Source: Triplophysa rosa
Lineage: Eukaryota > Chordata > Actinopteri > Cypriniformes > Nemacheilidae
DNA length: 64,000 bases
Assembly (NCBI RefSeq): GCF_024868665.1
Contig: NC_079898.1
Coordinates: 4,784,096-4,848,095, forward strand
Reading direction: 5' to 3'
Part shown: positions 47,138-59,457 of the stretch, piece after piece
Layout of the letters: each line of letters starts with the position of its first letter
Numbering within the stretch: the stretch's first letter is position 1
Made by a program: the position numbers and the translations under genes
Notes under the pieces: generated by a model
The model's database searches: none
Seen by the model: the letters and a program-made list of their open reading frames with translations, nothing else
What the model was told of the DNA's origin: nothing

Positions 47138-47834
47138 ATAGAAATGTAATTTAAGTGACACTAATTTATGCTTTAAATATATTTACATATACATAATGTA
47201 TAATTTCAAAATTGATCCAGGGGACAAATAATCTGACAAATATTATCATGTGTTTTTATTATGCAGATCATAAATAAAATTATGTTTCCATGAAACACAT
47301 CGAGTAAATTCAGCACTAATCCTCAATAGTTGAATCATTATATGATAATGAACAGGTTTGAGAGAAGTCTGAGACTACTGTTCTGACTATTTGTTTTGAC
47401 AGCTGCTTTGCATAATCCTTGCTGTGTGCCAGGTGCAGGTGAATTTATCCTTCATTTAAACAGAGATTCCAGCATTGCTGTCACTGCAGTGTGATTATGC
47501 AGCAATACTGAACAGTAATGGTATGGACTGCCTTCAAATCATACAGCTCTCGAAAAGAAATTAAGACACCATTTCAGATTTGCCATTAATCAGCATTTCT
47601 ACATGTACTACAATACTCCGGCTGTTTCATTTCAGTGCCTGTTGAATTTCAACAAATGCAGAAACCTCAGGAGTGACATTAAGTCTCCCAACAGCAACGT
47701 GAAAGACTGAGAGCATGCCAAGACAAAGGAAAGCTGTAAGTGAAAATCAGGTTTTCCCCAACAAATATTACTTTTTTCGAGAAAAAACATCATTTTGTTT
47801 ATGCTTTTTTATTTTTGCCTTTTGTTCACATATA
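47138..47834. other. No gene seen
   Basis: Non-coding AT-rich sequence. Confidence 0.4.
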
Positions 47835-48597
47835 GGACAGTGGAGAACAGACAGACGCTTGTAAAAGTTTTAAATGACATTCTATTGGCTACTGACTCAG
47901 GTGACACTGTTGTGATGGTGCTGTTAGATTTAAGTGCTGCTTTCGATACAGTTGACCATCAAATCTTGCTATCTCGGCTTGAGCAAGTTGTGGGGCTCAG
48001 AGTAAATGTTCTACGTTGGTTTCAGTCTTATTTCAAAGATAGGTGGTTGGTTTAAACAACTCTTTGTTATCCAAGCTTCAAATGGTCCAAAATGCGGCTG
48101 CAAGACTTTTAACTGGTGTTCGAAAGCGTGAACATATAACCACTGTTTTAATGTCTTTGCATTGGCTTCCTGTTCGCTCTAGAATTGAGTTCAAAGTGCT
48201 TTTGTTAGTTTTTAAATGCTTGAATGGTCTTGCCCCTCCATATCTCTCTGACCTGCTCTGTGGACATCATCCGGGACGAAGTCTCAGATCTGCAAATCAA
48301 AGACTAACTGTTCCAAAGTAAAACTAAAATCTAGGGGTGATCGGGCTTTTGCGGTAGCTGCACCTAAACTCTGGAACAGTCTTCTCATTCATATCATATC
48401 AGCACAAACTGTACATACTTTTAAATCAAAGTTAAAAAGATTTATTTTTACTTCAATTTATTCTATGTGATGTTTTTGTTGCATGTCTTTTTTGTTTCTT
48501 TTTGTTTGTATGTGAAATTGTATTGTACAGCACATTGGTCAACCTGAGGTTGTTTTAATCAGTGCTTTATAAATAAATTTGAGATTGAGATTGAGAA
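47835..48597 (+). mobile_element. L2-type LINE with the RT core deleted
   Basis: The first frame reads QTLVKVLNDILLATDSGD, then motif [18 protein letters not shown] and LRWFQSYFKDRW. At about 48045 it jumps to LLSKLQMVQNAAARLL, followed by SLHWLPVRSRIEF, SLRSANQRLTVP and, after a shift, [15 protein letters not shown] motifs B and C (YADD) are gone, so an internal deletion of several hundred bases has occurred. The 3' end is TTTATAAATAAATTTGAG with a GAGATT repeat. Confidence 0.85.
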
Positions 48598-50086
48598 CAG
48601 ACAGGATGAATGAGAGAGAGGAGGTTTGGGACACGCATGTCGGGTGCACCGACCACTACACCACATCTCAGACAATGAAAAAACATTTTGTTGTTTAAAA
48701 AATAATATTAACAAATTTTCCTTGCGTATTGTTATTTTGCCTATTTTTCTGCAAATACAAGCAAATACATGTATTTTGGACATGGCACATACATATTTCA
48801 ACAAATAGATCAATACGCCTCTTAAATTGTGAATATAAAGTTCAAGGACTACATGACACTGTTTGGATCTTAAGATAACTTTATTTGGCTAGAATGCATG
48901 CAGACGTATTAGCCAACACAAATATTCATTATTCCATAATTAAAAAGAAACAAAATACAAAAAAATCTTCCAAAACACATAGTGGTGGTTCAACAAGGCC
49001 ATAACTGTATTTCAATAAAAGCTGCTAAAAATAAAAAAATCTATATACTGTTTGCTTCCGTAAAAGCCACACAAAAAACATGCCAATTTGCCTAAATGAC
49101 TACCAAAAATAGTCAAAGAAATAAAAATTCTGAACAGTTTATCCCATAAAACACTGATAATGTTGAGTTTAACTTTCCTCACTCTAAATATGCAATACAC
49201 TAAATATACATCTATTGTTTCTATTATTTTTTCCCTTTGGATTGTTTTATATATTTTTATACTTTTATATAATCAATAACTATAAATAATAAATTAATAC
49301 AAATAATATTTTTATTGTACAATCCCTTTTGATGCAATCATGTAAATTGCTTCAAAGTAACATGTTTGTATAATACACATAGGCATACCCTTGTCTTTAA
49401 GATCTTCAAATACTTTTTCCTGCAAAGCTACAGTTCTTATCTGGCTGGTTTGGATCATGTCTTATATATTTTTTCATATAATTCTTCCATAAACAGATTG
49501 AAAATGACCTCATTTTGTGCCAAAGTAAAAATATTTCTGCTAGATCAAAAACGCTTCCGAACAAAGCATGGATATGGCATTTCACAGGAAAAACCACAAC
49601 ATTAGACACAGAATTTTATCTTTTTAAAATCCTCAAGATCCAAGATTTAGATCCAGTCAGGAAAATGACTTTGTATGGTATTCAAAGTCAACTTTCTTGT
49701 CAAGCACAAGGCAGATAGAGAGACAAGATGATAATAGAAAAAAATGAATAACGCGTTTAATTAAATAATCCTATTTGCGAATCAATACTCAGTCTGACTT
49801 CGTCTGACCAGAAACAGATTCAGCTTGTGAAGACCAGACAGCACCCAATATAAGATTGAACAACTGTAGCAGACATAGAAAATAATGTAGAATGGTAAAT
49901 AATAAGTTGATGTATGAATGAATGAATGCATATGAGGACAAGAAAGAAAAACAACACAGTACACTGAAGTCAGCATTGTTAGTTATGGCTGATAACACAC
50001 ACACATTTACAGGTTGCTTTTAAGAAAGTCAGACCCTTCGATCCACATAACAATGCATCCTTCACAACCCGTACAAGCAGTGGTCT
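48598..50086. other. 3' flank and probable 3' UTR of the prokineticin receptor
   Basis: No coding sequence seen on either strand. In minus orientation the nearest AATAAA after the stop codon is at 49311-49316, about 770 bases downstream. A second AATAAA lies near 48885. Either could end the transcript. The sequence cannot decide between them. Confidence 0.45.
49311..49316 (-). terminator. Candidate polyadenylation signal for prokr
   Basis: TTTATT on the plus strand is AATAAA on the minus strand. It is the first such hexamer downstream of the stop codon at 50087-50089. Confidence 0.4.
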
Positions 50087-50804
50087 TTAATCATCTGTAA
50101 TGTGGGTGACATGAAAACTGCTCAGTTCAGCTCCCTTTTTACATTCACTAAGATTGGGGTTTATGTCTGTCTCATCCACAGTCTTTCTGGACGTGTAGGT
50201 GGACTTCCATCGTAGGAGGACGATCCTCTTGAAATACTTCACAGTGTTGTTCTTCACACTGACGAAGCAGAAAGTGTTGATCATACTGTTGCTCATGGCG
50301 ATGCACTCGATGATGTAGAAAGCCACCAGAGAGTTCTTCTCTCTGGAGATGAGCGTTGGGTGAAAATCACGCAGGATGGTGTAGCCATAGTACGGAGCCC
50401 AGCAGAGGATGTAAGCCGTCAGAATTCCGATGAGAACCATGACCGTCTTCCTGCGACAGCGTAGCCGCTTGCGGATCTGCTCCGTCTGGAAACCTGGAAC
50501 GCTCTTGAACCAGAGTTCCCTGGAGATTTGCACGTAGCACATGGCCATGGTGAGCACTGGGCCGACAAACTCTACGGCAAAGATGAACAAGAAATAGGAA
50601 CGGTAATATAGCTGTTGGTCCACAGTCCAAATCTGGGCGCAGAAGGTTTTGCTGTGGTTGGCTCCGTGAGGAACCTTGGTCGCAGAGGCAAAGTAAGCAG
50701 ACGGTATGGAAATGAGCACTGGAACGATCCACACACCGGTTATGAGGAAGTATGCCGTCTGGTACTTCATTCTCGGCCTCAACGGGTGAACGATGGCCAT
50801 ATAC
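50087..50804 (-). CDS. prokr1: Prokineticin receptor, coding exon 2 (TM4 to C-terminus)
   Basis: Codes for the last base of Arg158 and residues 159-396 of a class A GPCR that binds prokineticins at the cell surface and signals through Gq. It opens with [12 protein letters not shown] (completing DRY). It has an extracellular-loop-2 cysteine in KTFCAQIW (Cys213) and an N-H-S glycosylation site just before it. Next come [19 protein letters not shown], the intracellular [20 protein letters not shown] block, TM6 CWAPYYG and TM7 with MSNSMIN in place of NPxxY-type spacing, as in the PROKR family. The tail [13 protein letters not shown] ends at TAA 50087. The acceptor is TGTTTAG/G at 50805. Paralogue choice: LRPRMK and KIV/IMLL-type residues favour PROKR1 over PROKR2, but fish have duplicates. 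Confidence 0.95.
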
Positions 50805-51079
50805 CTAAACACAACGAATGACTAGATTAGATGTATCATGATCATTTTTCCATAGACACTTTACTAGGCAGATTCACTATACTGTTGCTGCAACTTTTGC
50901 AATGCTGAATTTTAGCTTTTGAAGCACAATGTGTGTTCAGTTAACATTTCTCTGTTAATATTATTGATAGCATCTTGTTTAAGGAAGATGATTGTCATTC
51001 TGTCGGCATTTCATTTACACACAATGGTATTAACAATATCCCAGAACAACACTATTTTTTCTTGTATGTCCTTCATTTT

Positions 51080-51355
51080 GGGCAGTCGTGGCCTAATGGT
51101 TAGAGAGTCGGACTCTTTGCCGGTTTGATTCCCAGGGCCGGCGGGTAACGACTGAGGTGCCCTTGAGCAAGGCACCTTACCCCTACTTGCTCCCCGGGCG
51201 CTGCAGCGATAGCTGCCCACTGCTCCGGGTGTACGTTTGTTCACGACTTGCAGTGCGTGTGTTCACTATTCTCTGGATGGGTTAAATGCAGAGGTCACAT
51301 TTCGGGTATGGGTCACCATATCTGACTAATAGGTCACTTTCACTTTACTTTAAGT
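51080..51355 (+). repeat. tRNA-derived V-SINE-like element
   Basis: The head GGGCAGTCGTGGCCTAATGG has an A-box-like TGGCCTAATGGTTAGA and a B-box-like GGTTTGATTCC, with the anticodon region shortened. The body contains CCCTTGAGCAAGGCACC, CTGCCCACTGCTCCGGGTGT and GATGGGTTAAATGCAGAGG, ending ATGGGTCACCATAT and a CACTTT-rich tail. This body is the kind of conserved central domain seen in fish V-SINEs. Confidence 0.8.
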
Positions 51356-51435
51356 GCTAATCTATTTCTAATTATATTTGTCCCATTTAGTTCTTTAGAT
51401 CAGAAATGTCCTATAACTTTGAATCCTTGAATTAA

Positions 51436-51684
51436 AGGGATACTTCACCCAAAAATGAAAATACTGTCATCATTTGCTACCCTTCGAGTTGTTCTAAATA
51501 AATTTCTTTGTTCTGATGAACACAGAGAAAGATATTTGGAAGAATGCTTATAACCAAACAGATCTCGACCCCCATTGACTCCCATAGTAGGAAAAAATAC
51601 TTAATCATTTGTTTTGTTCTGTTGAACACAAAAGATGATATTTTGAAGAATGTAGGACAGCAAACAGTTCTGGACAGTATCCCT
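51436..51684. mobile_element. MITE with AGGGATAC ends at TTAA target, complete
   Basis: TTAA + AGGGATAC at 51432-51443 and GTATCCCT + TTAA at 51677-51688: perfect inverted ends and a TTAA duplication. 249 bp, non-coding. Incomplete relatives lie at 4123-4335 and 5930-6247, and a degraded one at 12424. Confidence 0.85.
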
Positions 51685-51816
51685 TTAATGCACTACAGTC
51701 ATTGCAATTGACTGGAACCTCAAGGCTTTTTTAATCTGCTTGTGGCTCTTATACACAAGAGTGTGATGAAGTTCAAACAAATTCTGGCCTGTTGTAATGG
51801 GGCCGTGTCCATTAAG

Positions 51817-52406
51817 TGTCAAGGAATACGGAAGAACCCAAGCGCAGGCAGGCAGTGACGGGGTTAACAAAACAAGATATTTATTATAAATAATAAGCAG
51901 AACACAAAGACCTACGATGGGGCAAAATACAGGAACAAGCAAACCATAAACAAGTACAGCACGAGGACTAACTGACATTAAACTGAATAAAACACTTGAA
52001 CTAAACTAAACTAAACACTTACTGAGACGAAAAAACCAACACGACAGGAACAGGCAATACCGGAAACATAGGACGAGCGACAAGACGAACTGAATATAGC
52101 ACAAGGCATAGCGCGCGCGCACACACACATTGAACGAATTACACGAGCACAGGACAAACAAACAAGAGGGTATATATAGGGAAGACAAACGAGGGATAAC
52201 GACATGGGGCAGGTGTGGGACATTAAACACTCAGGGAAAGATAACGAGGAAACGTGATGGCGGGAACAGAGACGAGACACTGGAGAGAACGTATATTATT
52301 GTCAAAAGGACAATAATATGTTTCTCTCCACACATAACCAAAGGCTTTGCCATGACTCTGCTACAGGACCAAGAAAAACATGACTAAATGAAGCAGAGCC
52401 ATGACA
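51817..52406 (-). repeat. Solo LTR, gypsy family G, copy 2
   Basis: TGTCAAGGAATACGG to GAGCCATGACA, flanked on both sides by ATTAAG (51811-51816 and 52407-52412), a target duplication of five or six bases. No internal sequence remains, so it arose by LTR-LTR recombination. It carries the same 11-bp hairpin as copy 1 (near 52294-52320). It lies in the prokr intron in the sense orientation. Confidence 0.88.
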
Positions 52407-52836
52407 ATTAAGTGTTTGGGGAACTTCTAAAGCTATTTCAATTAAAAAGATAAAATGCTTCTGATGTCAAGACATTTTAACTTCTGTTTTAATAAAAGGA
52501 TTATAATAAGAGTAGCAATACATTCTCTAAAGCTGACCTTTAAGAAAAAAACTCACAAAACGTGTAAAATAAAACATCTCGGTTACGGATGTAACCTCGG
52601 TTCCCTGATGGAGGGAACGAGACGTTGTGTCGAACCGACAGAATGGGGTTTGTCTTGAGAACCTATCATCTTCTGAGTATATAGAAAAGGCCAATGAAAA
52701 TTGGCGAATGAAATTTGCATGCCGGACTCCTCCCCGGATGTCCGGGTATAAGAGGGAGCCGGCGTGCTCATTCATTCACCTTTGGTCTGAGGAGCCTAAA
52801 GCATCCTCCCCCGGCGGCCAGTGTTGTGGCATGAGG

Positions 52837-52944
52837 GACACAACGTCTCGTTCCCTCCATCAAGGAACCGAGGTTACATCCGTAACCAAGACGTTCCCTT
52901 TCTGTCGGTCTCTCGACGTTGTGTCGAACCGACAGAATGGGGTT
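52837..52944. repeat. DIRS internal complementary region
   Basis: 108 bases made of the reverse complements of the two outer termini of the element, joined end to end. In DIRS replication this region templates the closing of the circular intermediate. Its preservation here, with only a few mismatches, confirms the element class. Confidence 0.85.
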
Positions 52945-53679
52945 CCTATGGAAAACGCCACAGCACTGAGCGCGTCACAATCTCTGCGGAGCGACGTTGA
53001 CTGGCCTGGGTGAGTCAGAAGAACACGCTAACGCGAAATTATGACCTTCCAGTGGAGAGGAAGGGGGACCCAGAGCTTTCCACAAAAAGTTGGGAAGCCC
53101 CCTAACGCCGGCCGTCATGGGCGGAGGCCTGATTCTCTAAATGGCGAGAAGCCGCCCGGCACCGTATGGGCCACTGGGTAAGCATTATTCCCCCTGGGGA
53201 AAAATGCTGCAGAGGCCACTACCTACCGTAGGGAGGAATTAGTGGAGACACCACATGGTCTCACCATTAGGGGAGAACTCATGGGAGGAATGTGCGGACT
53301 GCAGGAGTTAACCGCAAGGTGGGAGTCCACCTGGGGAGGTCATGGGTTGCCAAGGTGGGAACCATTCATGAGGATACATCAGACGGAACAGCCCACGGAG
53401 GGGGGGTTACCACGTCTGGAGCACTAGGTCCGGTTAGAGCTATGTGGGAGATAACTCAACTGTTCCCCCGGCCTAAGGGGGCAGGGTCTGCTCTGCCCAG
53501 CCTGTCCCCTGGAAGGGTGCTTAGTGATGGATGGAATTCCTGTTCTTTACCCGAGGGGAAAGAACTGAGGCGGGATCGACACTGCTCCCCCCGAAGGGGG
53601 AAGGGCTTCCGCAGGCGTATGCCCTACCGGCTGCCGGTCCCACACCTTGCCAGGATGCGGGCTGACACCGGTTCCGCGC

Positions 53680-54480
53680 GTAGGTATTAGAACCTCACTG
53701 AGTTGTTAGGCATAGCCCAACCCGCAGCTCCGCAGATGTCTGCCAGAGAGGCGCCCTGAGCCAGCCACGAGGGGTGTGCCTCACCCCCAATGGGTAGGAA
53801 AAAAAGATCGGTATGCCCTAACGAGGGCATCCACGATCCAGTGCGCCAGCCTCTGTTTGGAGACAGCCCTCCTGCTGACCTCCGAAACAGACAAAGAGCT
53901 GCTCAGAGCTTCTGGGCTCTGCGTGCGGTCCAAGCAGAGGCGCCGTGCGCGTACTGGACAAGCACGGACAGGTGGGGTCTTCCTCCCCGGTGGGGAGCGC
54001 CTGCAGGTTCTCCACCTGGTCTCTCGGGAGAGTGGTGGGAACCTTGGGCACGTAGCCGGGGCGGGGTCTCAAGATAACGTGAGTATCCCGGCCCCGAGTT
54101 CTAGGCAATTTGCGGACACGGAGAGTGCTTGTAGATCCCCTACCCTCTTGGAGGTGAGCGCAATGCGGAACACCGTCTTTATCAAGACTGAGAAAGAGCG
54201 GTAACCCCGAAAGGCTCGAAGGGAGCAGTGCCTCTTGAGGCCCGCCACCTAGTTTGCAAGAGGGTACGGAGCGCGGAAAGGTGGTCACCCTCTCGCGCCC
54301 CTTAGGAACCTAATGACCAGGCCGTGCTGTCCCAGAGGCTACCCAGCACTTGGGTCATGATGAGCGGCCGTAGCGGCTACATACATTCCCAGTGTGGAGG
54401 GGGAGAGGTTACTCCCCCGCTCTCTTGAGTACGGGACAGCTCGTACCCGACCGAGCAACTCCGCGGGTCTTCTCGGTGAG
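53680..54480 (-). pseudogene. DIRS tyrosine recombinase region
   Basis: Peptides typical of DIRS recombinases, which insert circular DNA without target duplication: VILRPRPGYVPKVP near 54060 and SEQLFVCFGGQQEG near 53890. In other frames there follow WIVDALVRAYRS near 53825 and SLADICGAAGWAMPNNSVRF near 53720, which precedes the catalytic tyrosine position. The frame is broken at least twice. I could not place all catalytic Arg and His residues. Confidence 0.65.
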
Positions 54481-54799
54481 AAGAGCACCAGGACGAGAAG
54501 AGGCGCCACCTATGGGCGTATAGCCGCCCAGTGGCCGAAGCCCTTAGCCTGAGTGACGTCCCAACCGGACCGGGGGTGGGTCACTCAGGATCTCCTCGTC
54601 CCGTCCAGACATGGAGACCAGGTTTTGCCTGGGATGCCGTAACGTGCCCCTTCCCCTGGGGAAGCTGTCCGCCAGGGGGAGCGGCCAGGGGGGAGTTGTT
54701 GTCAGAGCCTCAGCTCCGAGAACCAAGTCCTGGTTAGGCCAAAGGGGCGTAACTAGTACCACTTGATGCTCCTCTTCCCTGGCCTTGCACAGGACCTGT

Positions 54800-56300
54800 G
54801 CAATGAGGCTCACTGGGGGGAAGCGTACTTCCGCTTGTCCCGCGGCCAGCTGTGCGCAAGGGCATCCGTGCCGAGGGTACCTCGGACAGGGAGTACCAAA
54901 GCGGACAATGGGTGGAGTCCGGGGAGGCAACAGGACCACCTGTGCCTGGCCGAACTGCCCCCAAATGAGCCGGCTGCGCGGGGATGGAGTCGCCACTCTC
55001 CGCGAGGCGTCGACTGACGAGAGAGCGCATCGGCTGTCTGGTTCAGGACGCCTGGGATGTGAGTGGCTCGCAGGGAGCTGATCACCTGCTGACTCCAGAG
55101 GAGGAGGCGTCGGGCGAGTCATGTTAGCTGCTGTGAGTGAAGAATACGCCACAGCAGCTGTGCTGTCCAACCGGACCAGCACGTGCTTCCCTGCACGAGA
55201 GGAAGTCCCTCAATGCAAGTAGCACAACCCACAACTCTAGGCAGTTGAATGCCAACGCAGGCGGGGGCCCGTCCACCGCCCCGACACTGCTTGCCCGTTG
55301 CACACGGCACCCCTTAGGGTGTGTCGGCAGAAAAGCGTGTGACCAACGCCTGCTGCCGGTGTGCCACGCTCTCCAAGGAACTTGACTCTGCCGCCAGTGT
55401 TGGAGCGGTCGTATATGCATCGACCCGAGGGGGGGCCACCCCCGCCGAGGATGCCATCCCAGGAGCCTCCTGTTACAGGGGAACCGCTGACTGTCTGAAC
55501 TCAGGCAGTTCAACACTGACCGTGCGCGCTAGACCTCGCGCCCCCCCCTGGGGGAGAGCGGGGCCGCCCGTGAGGACAGAGTCGAGTTCCATACCGAGAA
55601 AGAGGATGCTCTGCACCGGGGAGAGCTTGCTCTTATCTCAGTTGACCTGTGGCCCCACCGATCTAGGTGCCGGAGCACCAGGTCCCTGTGTGTACACCAC
55701 AGATCTCGAGAGTGTGCCCAAACTTGAGCCAGTCGTCGAGATAGTTAGTACCCGCACACCTCCTTCCCAACGGGGAAGGAGGGCGGCTTCCACGACCTTC
55801 GTAAAGACTCGTGGAGACAGGGACAGACCGAAGGGGAGGACCCTGTACTGATATGCCCGTCCCTCGAACGCGAACCGTCGGAACGGCCGAAGTCGAGGGA
55901 GGATCGAGACATGAAAGTACGCGTCCTTCAGGTCGATTGCCATGAACCAGTCCTGACGCCTGACGGACGCCAGGATGCGCTTCTGCGTGACCCTCCTGAA
56001 AGGCAGCTAGTGTAGGTGCCTGTTCAGAACACACAGACCCAAGATAGGGCGCAACCCTCCGCCTTTCTTAGGGACAATGAAGTACGGGCTGTAAAACCCG
56101 CTGAACACCTCGGCCGGTGGGACGGGCTCGATCGCTCCCTTCACCAGAAGGGAGGCGACCTCCGCCCGAAGTACGGGGGCATCCCTGCCTCTGCCTGAGG
56201 TAAAAGGACGTCCCGGAACTTGGGCGGACGTGCGTAGCCGAGACGGATCGTCTTCCTCAGCCCGCCTGACAGTCTGGGGCCCCCAGAACTGTGACAGGGG
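54800..56300 (-). pseudogene. DIRS reverse transcriptase and RNase H region
   Basis: Motif A, MAIDLKDAYFHVSILPR at 55900-55943, is followed by FRRFAFEGRAYQYRVLPFGLSLSPRVFTKVV. The catalytic TNYLDDWLKFG lies in another frame near 55740. RNase H-like peptides follow: LALRDFLSC near 55200, then LVRLDSTAAVAY near 55170 and SLRATHIPGVLNQTADALSR near 55060. The RNase H Asp in LDST is kept, but frame changes occur near 55760, 55400 and 55130. It would copy element RNA into DNA if intact. Confidence 0.78.
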
Positions 56301-56689
56301 ACTAGAGGTCGATCTGCTTCATCGCCCCCGCGGAGGGTGGTTCGATGGCTAGCAGTACGGATTCCTTGCCAGGGGAGGCCCCCCGGGGAGGAGATCGGCT
56401 CTGCCATATTTCCTGCCTGGCGACTGCGCAGCTCAACGCACTGTCTGACTGAGAGTGCTGAGGGCTGGTGTTTATACTCGACATTGCGCTTTGCCATGAC
56501 GCAACGTCGAGTTTGCCGTTCACCGTCGTGCAGAGGGTGAGAGCGGCTGAGGTAACCCAGAGAGAGAGGAAACTCTCCTTTTTGAGAGTAAGTGGGCGCC
56601 AGCCCCCCAGAGGGGGCCAGCAGATGGAGGGACGGGGCAGGAACCGTCCCTATCCGACCTACCAGCGCTGTGGCTGGGGTCGGGCCCAA

Positions 56690-58250
56690 TGGAAGCCTCG
56701 ATCCCCCTGAGGTGATCCCATGACAGCCGCTGCCCGCGGCTGCTGATGGGGCGATGGTCTCCTCTTCGCTGTCTCCTCCAGGTCACTGGAGGGCGTTGAA
56801 GAGGACCAGGGCTGCTGGGAAGCAGACAGTGCACGGGACTCGACGGCCGAGGCGGCCGAGTTGCGGCACGGAGGACTGCTTTTTACTGTCGAGAACCCTC
56901 CACAGTAACACCAACCAGCCCCCCCTTGCGAGACGGGTACGTCGAGAAAGCGGACCTTCTCAGCGTTACTCATCTGCGCAAGGATTGGCCAGAGGAGTTT
57001 CTCATGGACCACAAGTGTGGACATCGTCCGACCCAGGGCCCGCGTGGTCACCTTGGTCGCCCGTAGAGCGAGGTCGGTGGCGGCGCGGAGTTCCTGCATA
57101 AGCGCTGGGTCGGTCTTACCCTCGTGGAGCTCTCTCAACGCCCTGGCCTGGCAGGAGCCATAGCGTGGAGAGAGGAGGCAGCCTGGTCCGCCGCAATGTA
57201 AGCTCTCGACACCAGAGATGCCGAGACACCACATGCTTTGGACGGGAGTCTAGGTCGAGCCCCCCCAGGTGGCCGCCACCTACGGGCACGAGTGCACCGC
57301 GGCGGCAACTCCACCTGGGGACACCGACGTATCCTCCAGCTGTCTCAACCTCGAGGGAAGAGAGGGTGACAGAACTTTGTTTGACGTGAAACGTGCCGGA
57401 AGGGGCGTTCCAGGTCTTGCAAAGTTCCTCATGCACTTCCGGTAAACACGGCACTGGGGGCGGGCGCGGCTTGGAGCCGCGCTCAAACCCGAGGCGCCAT
57501 GTAGCCAGCCGCGAGCGCCGGGAGAGGCAGTGCGGGCACTGCAACCCAACACTCACGGCGGCCCGGGAAAGCATGGCTGACATTTCGACGTCCGCTTCTT
57601 CCTGGGCTCGACCCCCCGAGGGAGGGAGCCCGAGGAATCGTCGGAGTCGGATGGCAGTACGTCACCCCCCGATGCTGCAAGAGACATCTCATCATCACGC
57701 ATCGTGTCCGAATACGTGATTGAGGAATAAGACGGCGGACCGTCTCCTGGGGAACGGTCAGACGAGCGAGACGAGGTGTGAACGGTCCGTGAGCCCGTGG
57801 CTGGCGGATTATCGCTCACAGTAATCCTCATATCACCCTCGCTGCTTGCCATAGCGGACGGCAGGGCCGTAGTCCTGCCGCCACGGAACGGGGAGCAAAC
57901 GAGGTGGTGGCTGAGTCCCGGGGAACACAGCCACCTGTGACGCAACGTCTGAATCGTCACCACCCGCAGTGCGGGCAGGACGTATCCACAACGTCTGCCC
58001 CAGCGTACTGGAAGCAGGCATTGTGTCCGTCCCCCTCCTCGATGAGTGTGTTGCACCCATGAGAACAGCGGGACATGCCACGCTGGAGAAATTTGCTCTT
58101 TTAGAAAATTTGCTCAAACACCTCCGGAACTGCCGAGACGCCCAGGGGAGAGTCACTGCAGGAAGGGACCATCCGCTGTCCACGTCGTAGATTCCAGCAG
58201 AAAGAAAGATCATCCAGATCGTAGAGAAGCTCACCAGATGCGTAGGCTCT
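56690..58250 (-). pseudogene. DIRS gag-like region
   Basis: The best frame is 56659-57234: ALRELHEGKTDPALMQELRA, LALRATKVTTRALGRTMSTL and LAQMSNAEKVRFLDVPVSQ. These are helices recognisable from fish DIRS gag proteins, which package the element RNA. Frames at 57116-58056 hold the upstream part, with a serine/aspartate-rich stretch (near 57640) and broken continuity. At least three frame changes are needed to read through it. Confidence 0.7.
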
Positions 58251-58911
58251 GAAGAACAAAAGGTGAATGAATGAGCACGCCGGCTCCCTCTTATACCCGG
58301 ACATCCGGGGAGGAGCCCAGCATGCAAATTTCATTCGCCAATTTTCATTGGCCTTTTCGATATACTCAGAAGATGATAGGTTCTCAAGACAAACCCCATT
58401 CTGTCGGTTCGACACAACGTCGAGAGACCGACAGAAAGGGAAGCTAATTTCATTGACTTCCCTAATTTAAGTCACCTTAAAAACATTCCTGAGAAAACAA
58501 CAGTAAAACCTGCTTGCATTATTCCTTGTGTGGGTTCAAATTCACTGATAATATTAATGAAATATTTCAAACAGTCTTCCATACGTCACCATTAACACTG
58601 CATTTTTATACATGGCATTTGGAGATTTATTTTATTAAACTGTTTGCACTGACTATAAATTCTGAATGTGTTGTGTTGAGGTGTTATAGAAAGCTGATAA
58701 ACACCACACACTATATTAATGCAAAATGTTTCTAAAGTATGTAAACCCGTAAGACAGACAATTTAATAAAATACATTGCTTGATGGGAAAATGTTCTTAT
58801 AGTTTTTAATATTACTAAATGTAACTATTTATTGAAAGGCCATTTGTTAAAATTACATTTTTGCATGTTTAAGAACTTAGATGTAGCCGAACAATTACAG
58901 TACATCTCAAA

Positions 58912-59095
58912 TGTGACCCTGGACAACAAAATCAGTCTTGTGGGTCAATTTTTAGAAAATTTGATTTTTACATCATTTGAAAGCTGAATAATTAAGAATT
59001 CTATTGATGTATGGGTTGTCAAAATATTGAGAAATTTGCCTTTGAAGTTGTTAATCAGAGGCACTGTAGCAGGCCATCCACTCACACAAATAAAG
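58912..59095 (-). repeat. MITE, TGTGACCCTGGACA family, one half
   Basis: TGTGACCCTGGACAACAAAA, then GTGGGTCAATTTTTAGAAAA, CATTTGAAAGCTGAATAA and TTGATGTATGGGTTGTC. It shares its first 14 bases with 35670 onward, but the rest corresponds to the opposite end of the family. Confidence 0.65.
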
Positions 59096-59457
59096 TTTTT
59101 ATATATTTAGGTCACAAATGTTTCTTTCTTGTTTACAGGATTTTGCATTATTGCATTATGATTATTAAATGCTTGTATTAAGTACAGCTCTGTATATATA
59201 AGTGATTTGTTCTCCGTGTAAGATTATGGATACCAGTGTAATAAGGCAATAACTGTAATGCTTTGTTAAAGAGTATGAACATATTTTGGTGCAATATTTG
59301 AAGTGGTCTGTTTTTCGACCATGATGCATAATAAATGAATGTGGAAAAACACAATATTTTGCCCAGTAAATAAGTGACAGCAGAGAACAGACTCGGGCTG
59401 TCTGTTTCTTCAGCACAGTGTACTGCAAAGAGGAAAGATTTTCCAAAGCAAACCAAC

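Larger units (their letters stand above)
52578..58443 (-). mobile_element. DIRS-type (tyrosine recombinase) retrotransposon
   Basis: A 5.9 kb GC-rich element on the minus strand. The inverted terminal repeats are about 52627-52795 and 58248-58420 (for example GGATGTCCGGGTATAAGAGG on the left and its near-exact reverse on the right). Next to the left end is an internal complementary region (52837-52944). Its left half is the reverse complement of the left terminus (52578-52631, two mismatches in 54). Its right half is the reverse complement of the right terminus (58392-58443, about one mismatch in 52). Gag-like, RT/RNase H and recombinase-like regions occur in that order. All are frame-broken. 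No integrase and no flanking duplication, as expected for DIRS. Confidence 0.88.
50805..59457 (-). other. prokr intron (phase 2, GT-AG)
   Basis: Starts GTTGGT at 59457 and ends TTTAG at 50805, interrupting the arginine codon of DRY after its second base. It contains, from right to left, a MITE half (58912-59095), a DIRS element, a solo LTR, a TTAA MITE and a SINE. Repeats make up well over three quarters of the intron. Confidence 0.93.

Noticed and set aside
52627..53013. Frame sharing about 50 residues with one at 58101-58415
   Set aside because: Both read through the DIRS inverted terminal repeats. They are not related genes.
55321..55851. Long plus-strand frames across the DIRS element (also 53292-53690 and 53776-54204)
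   Set aside because: They are antisense to the gag, RT and recombinase regions. They stay open because of high GC, and no domain is seen.
53790..57720. High-GC block considered as a bacterial contaminant or a CpG island
   Set aside because: It is bounded by DIRS terminal repeats and encodes DIRS-type peptides.
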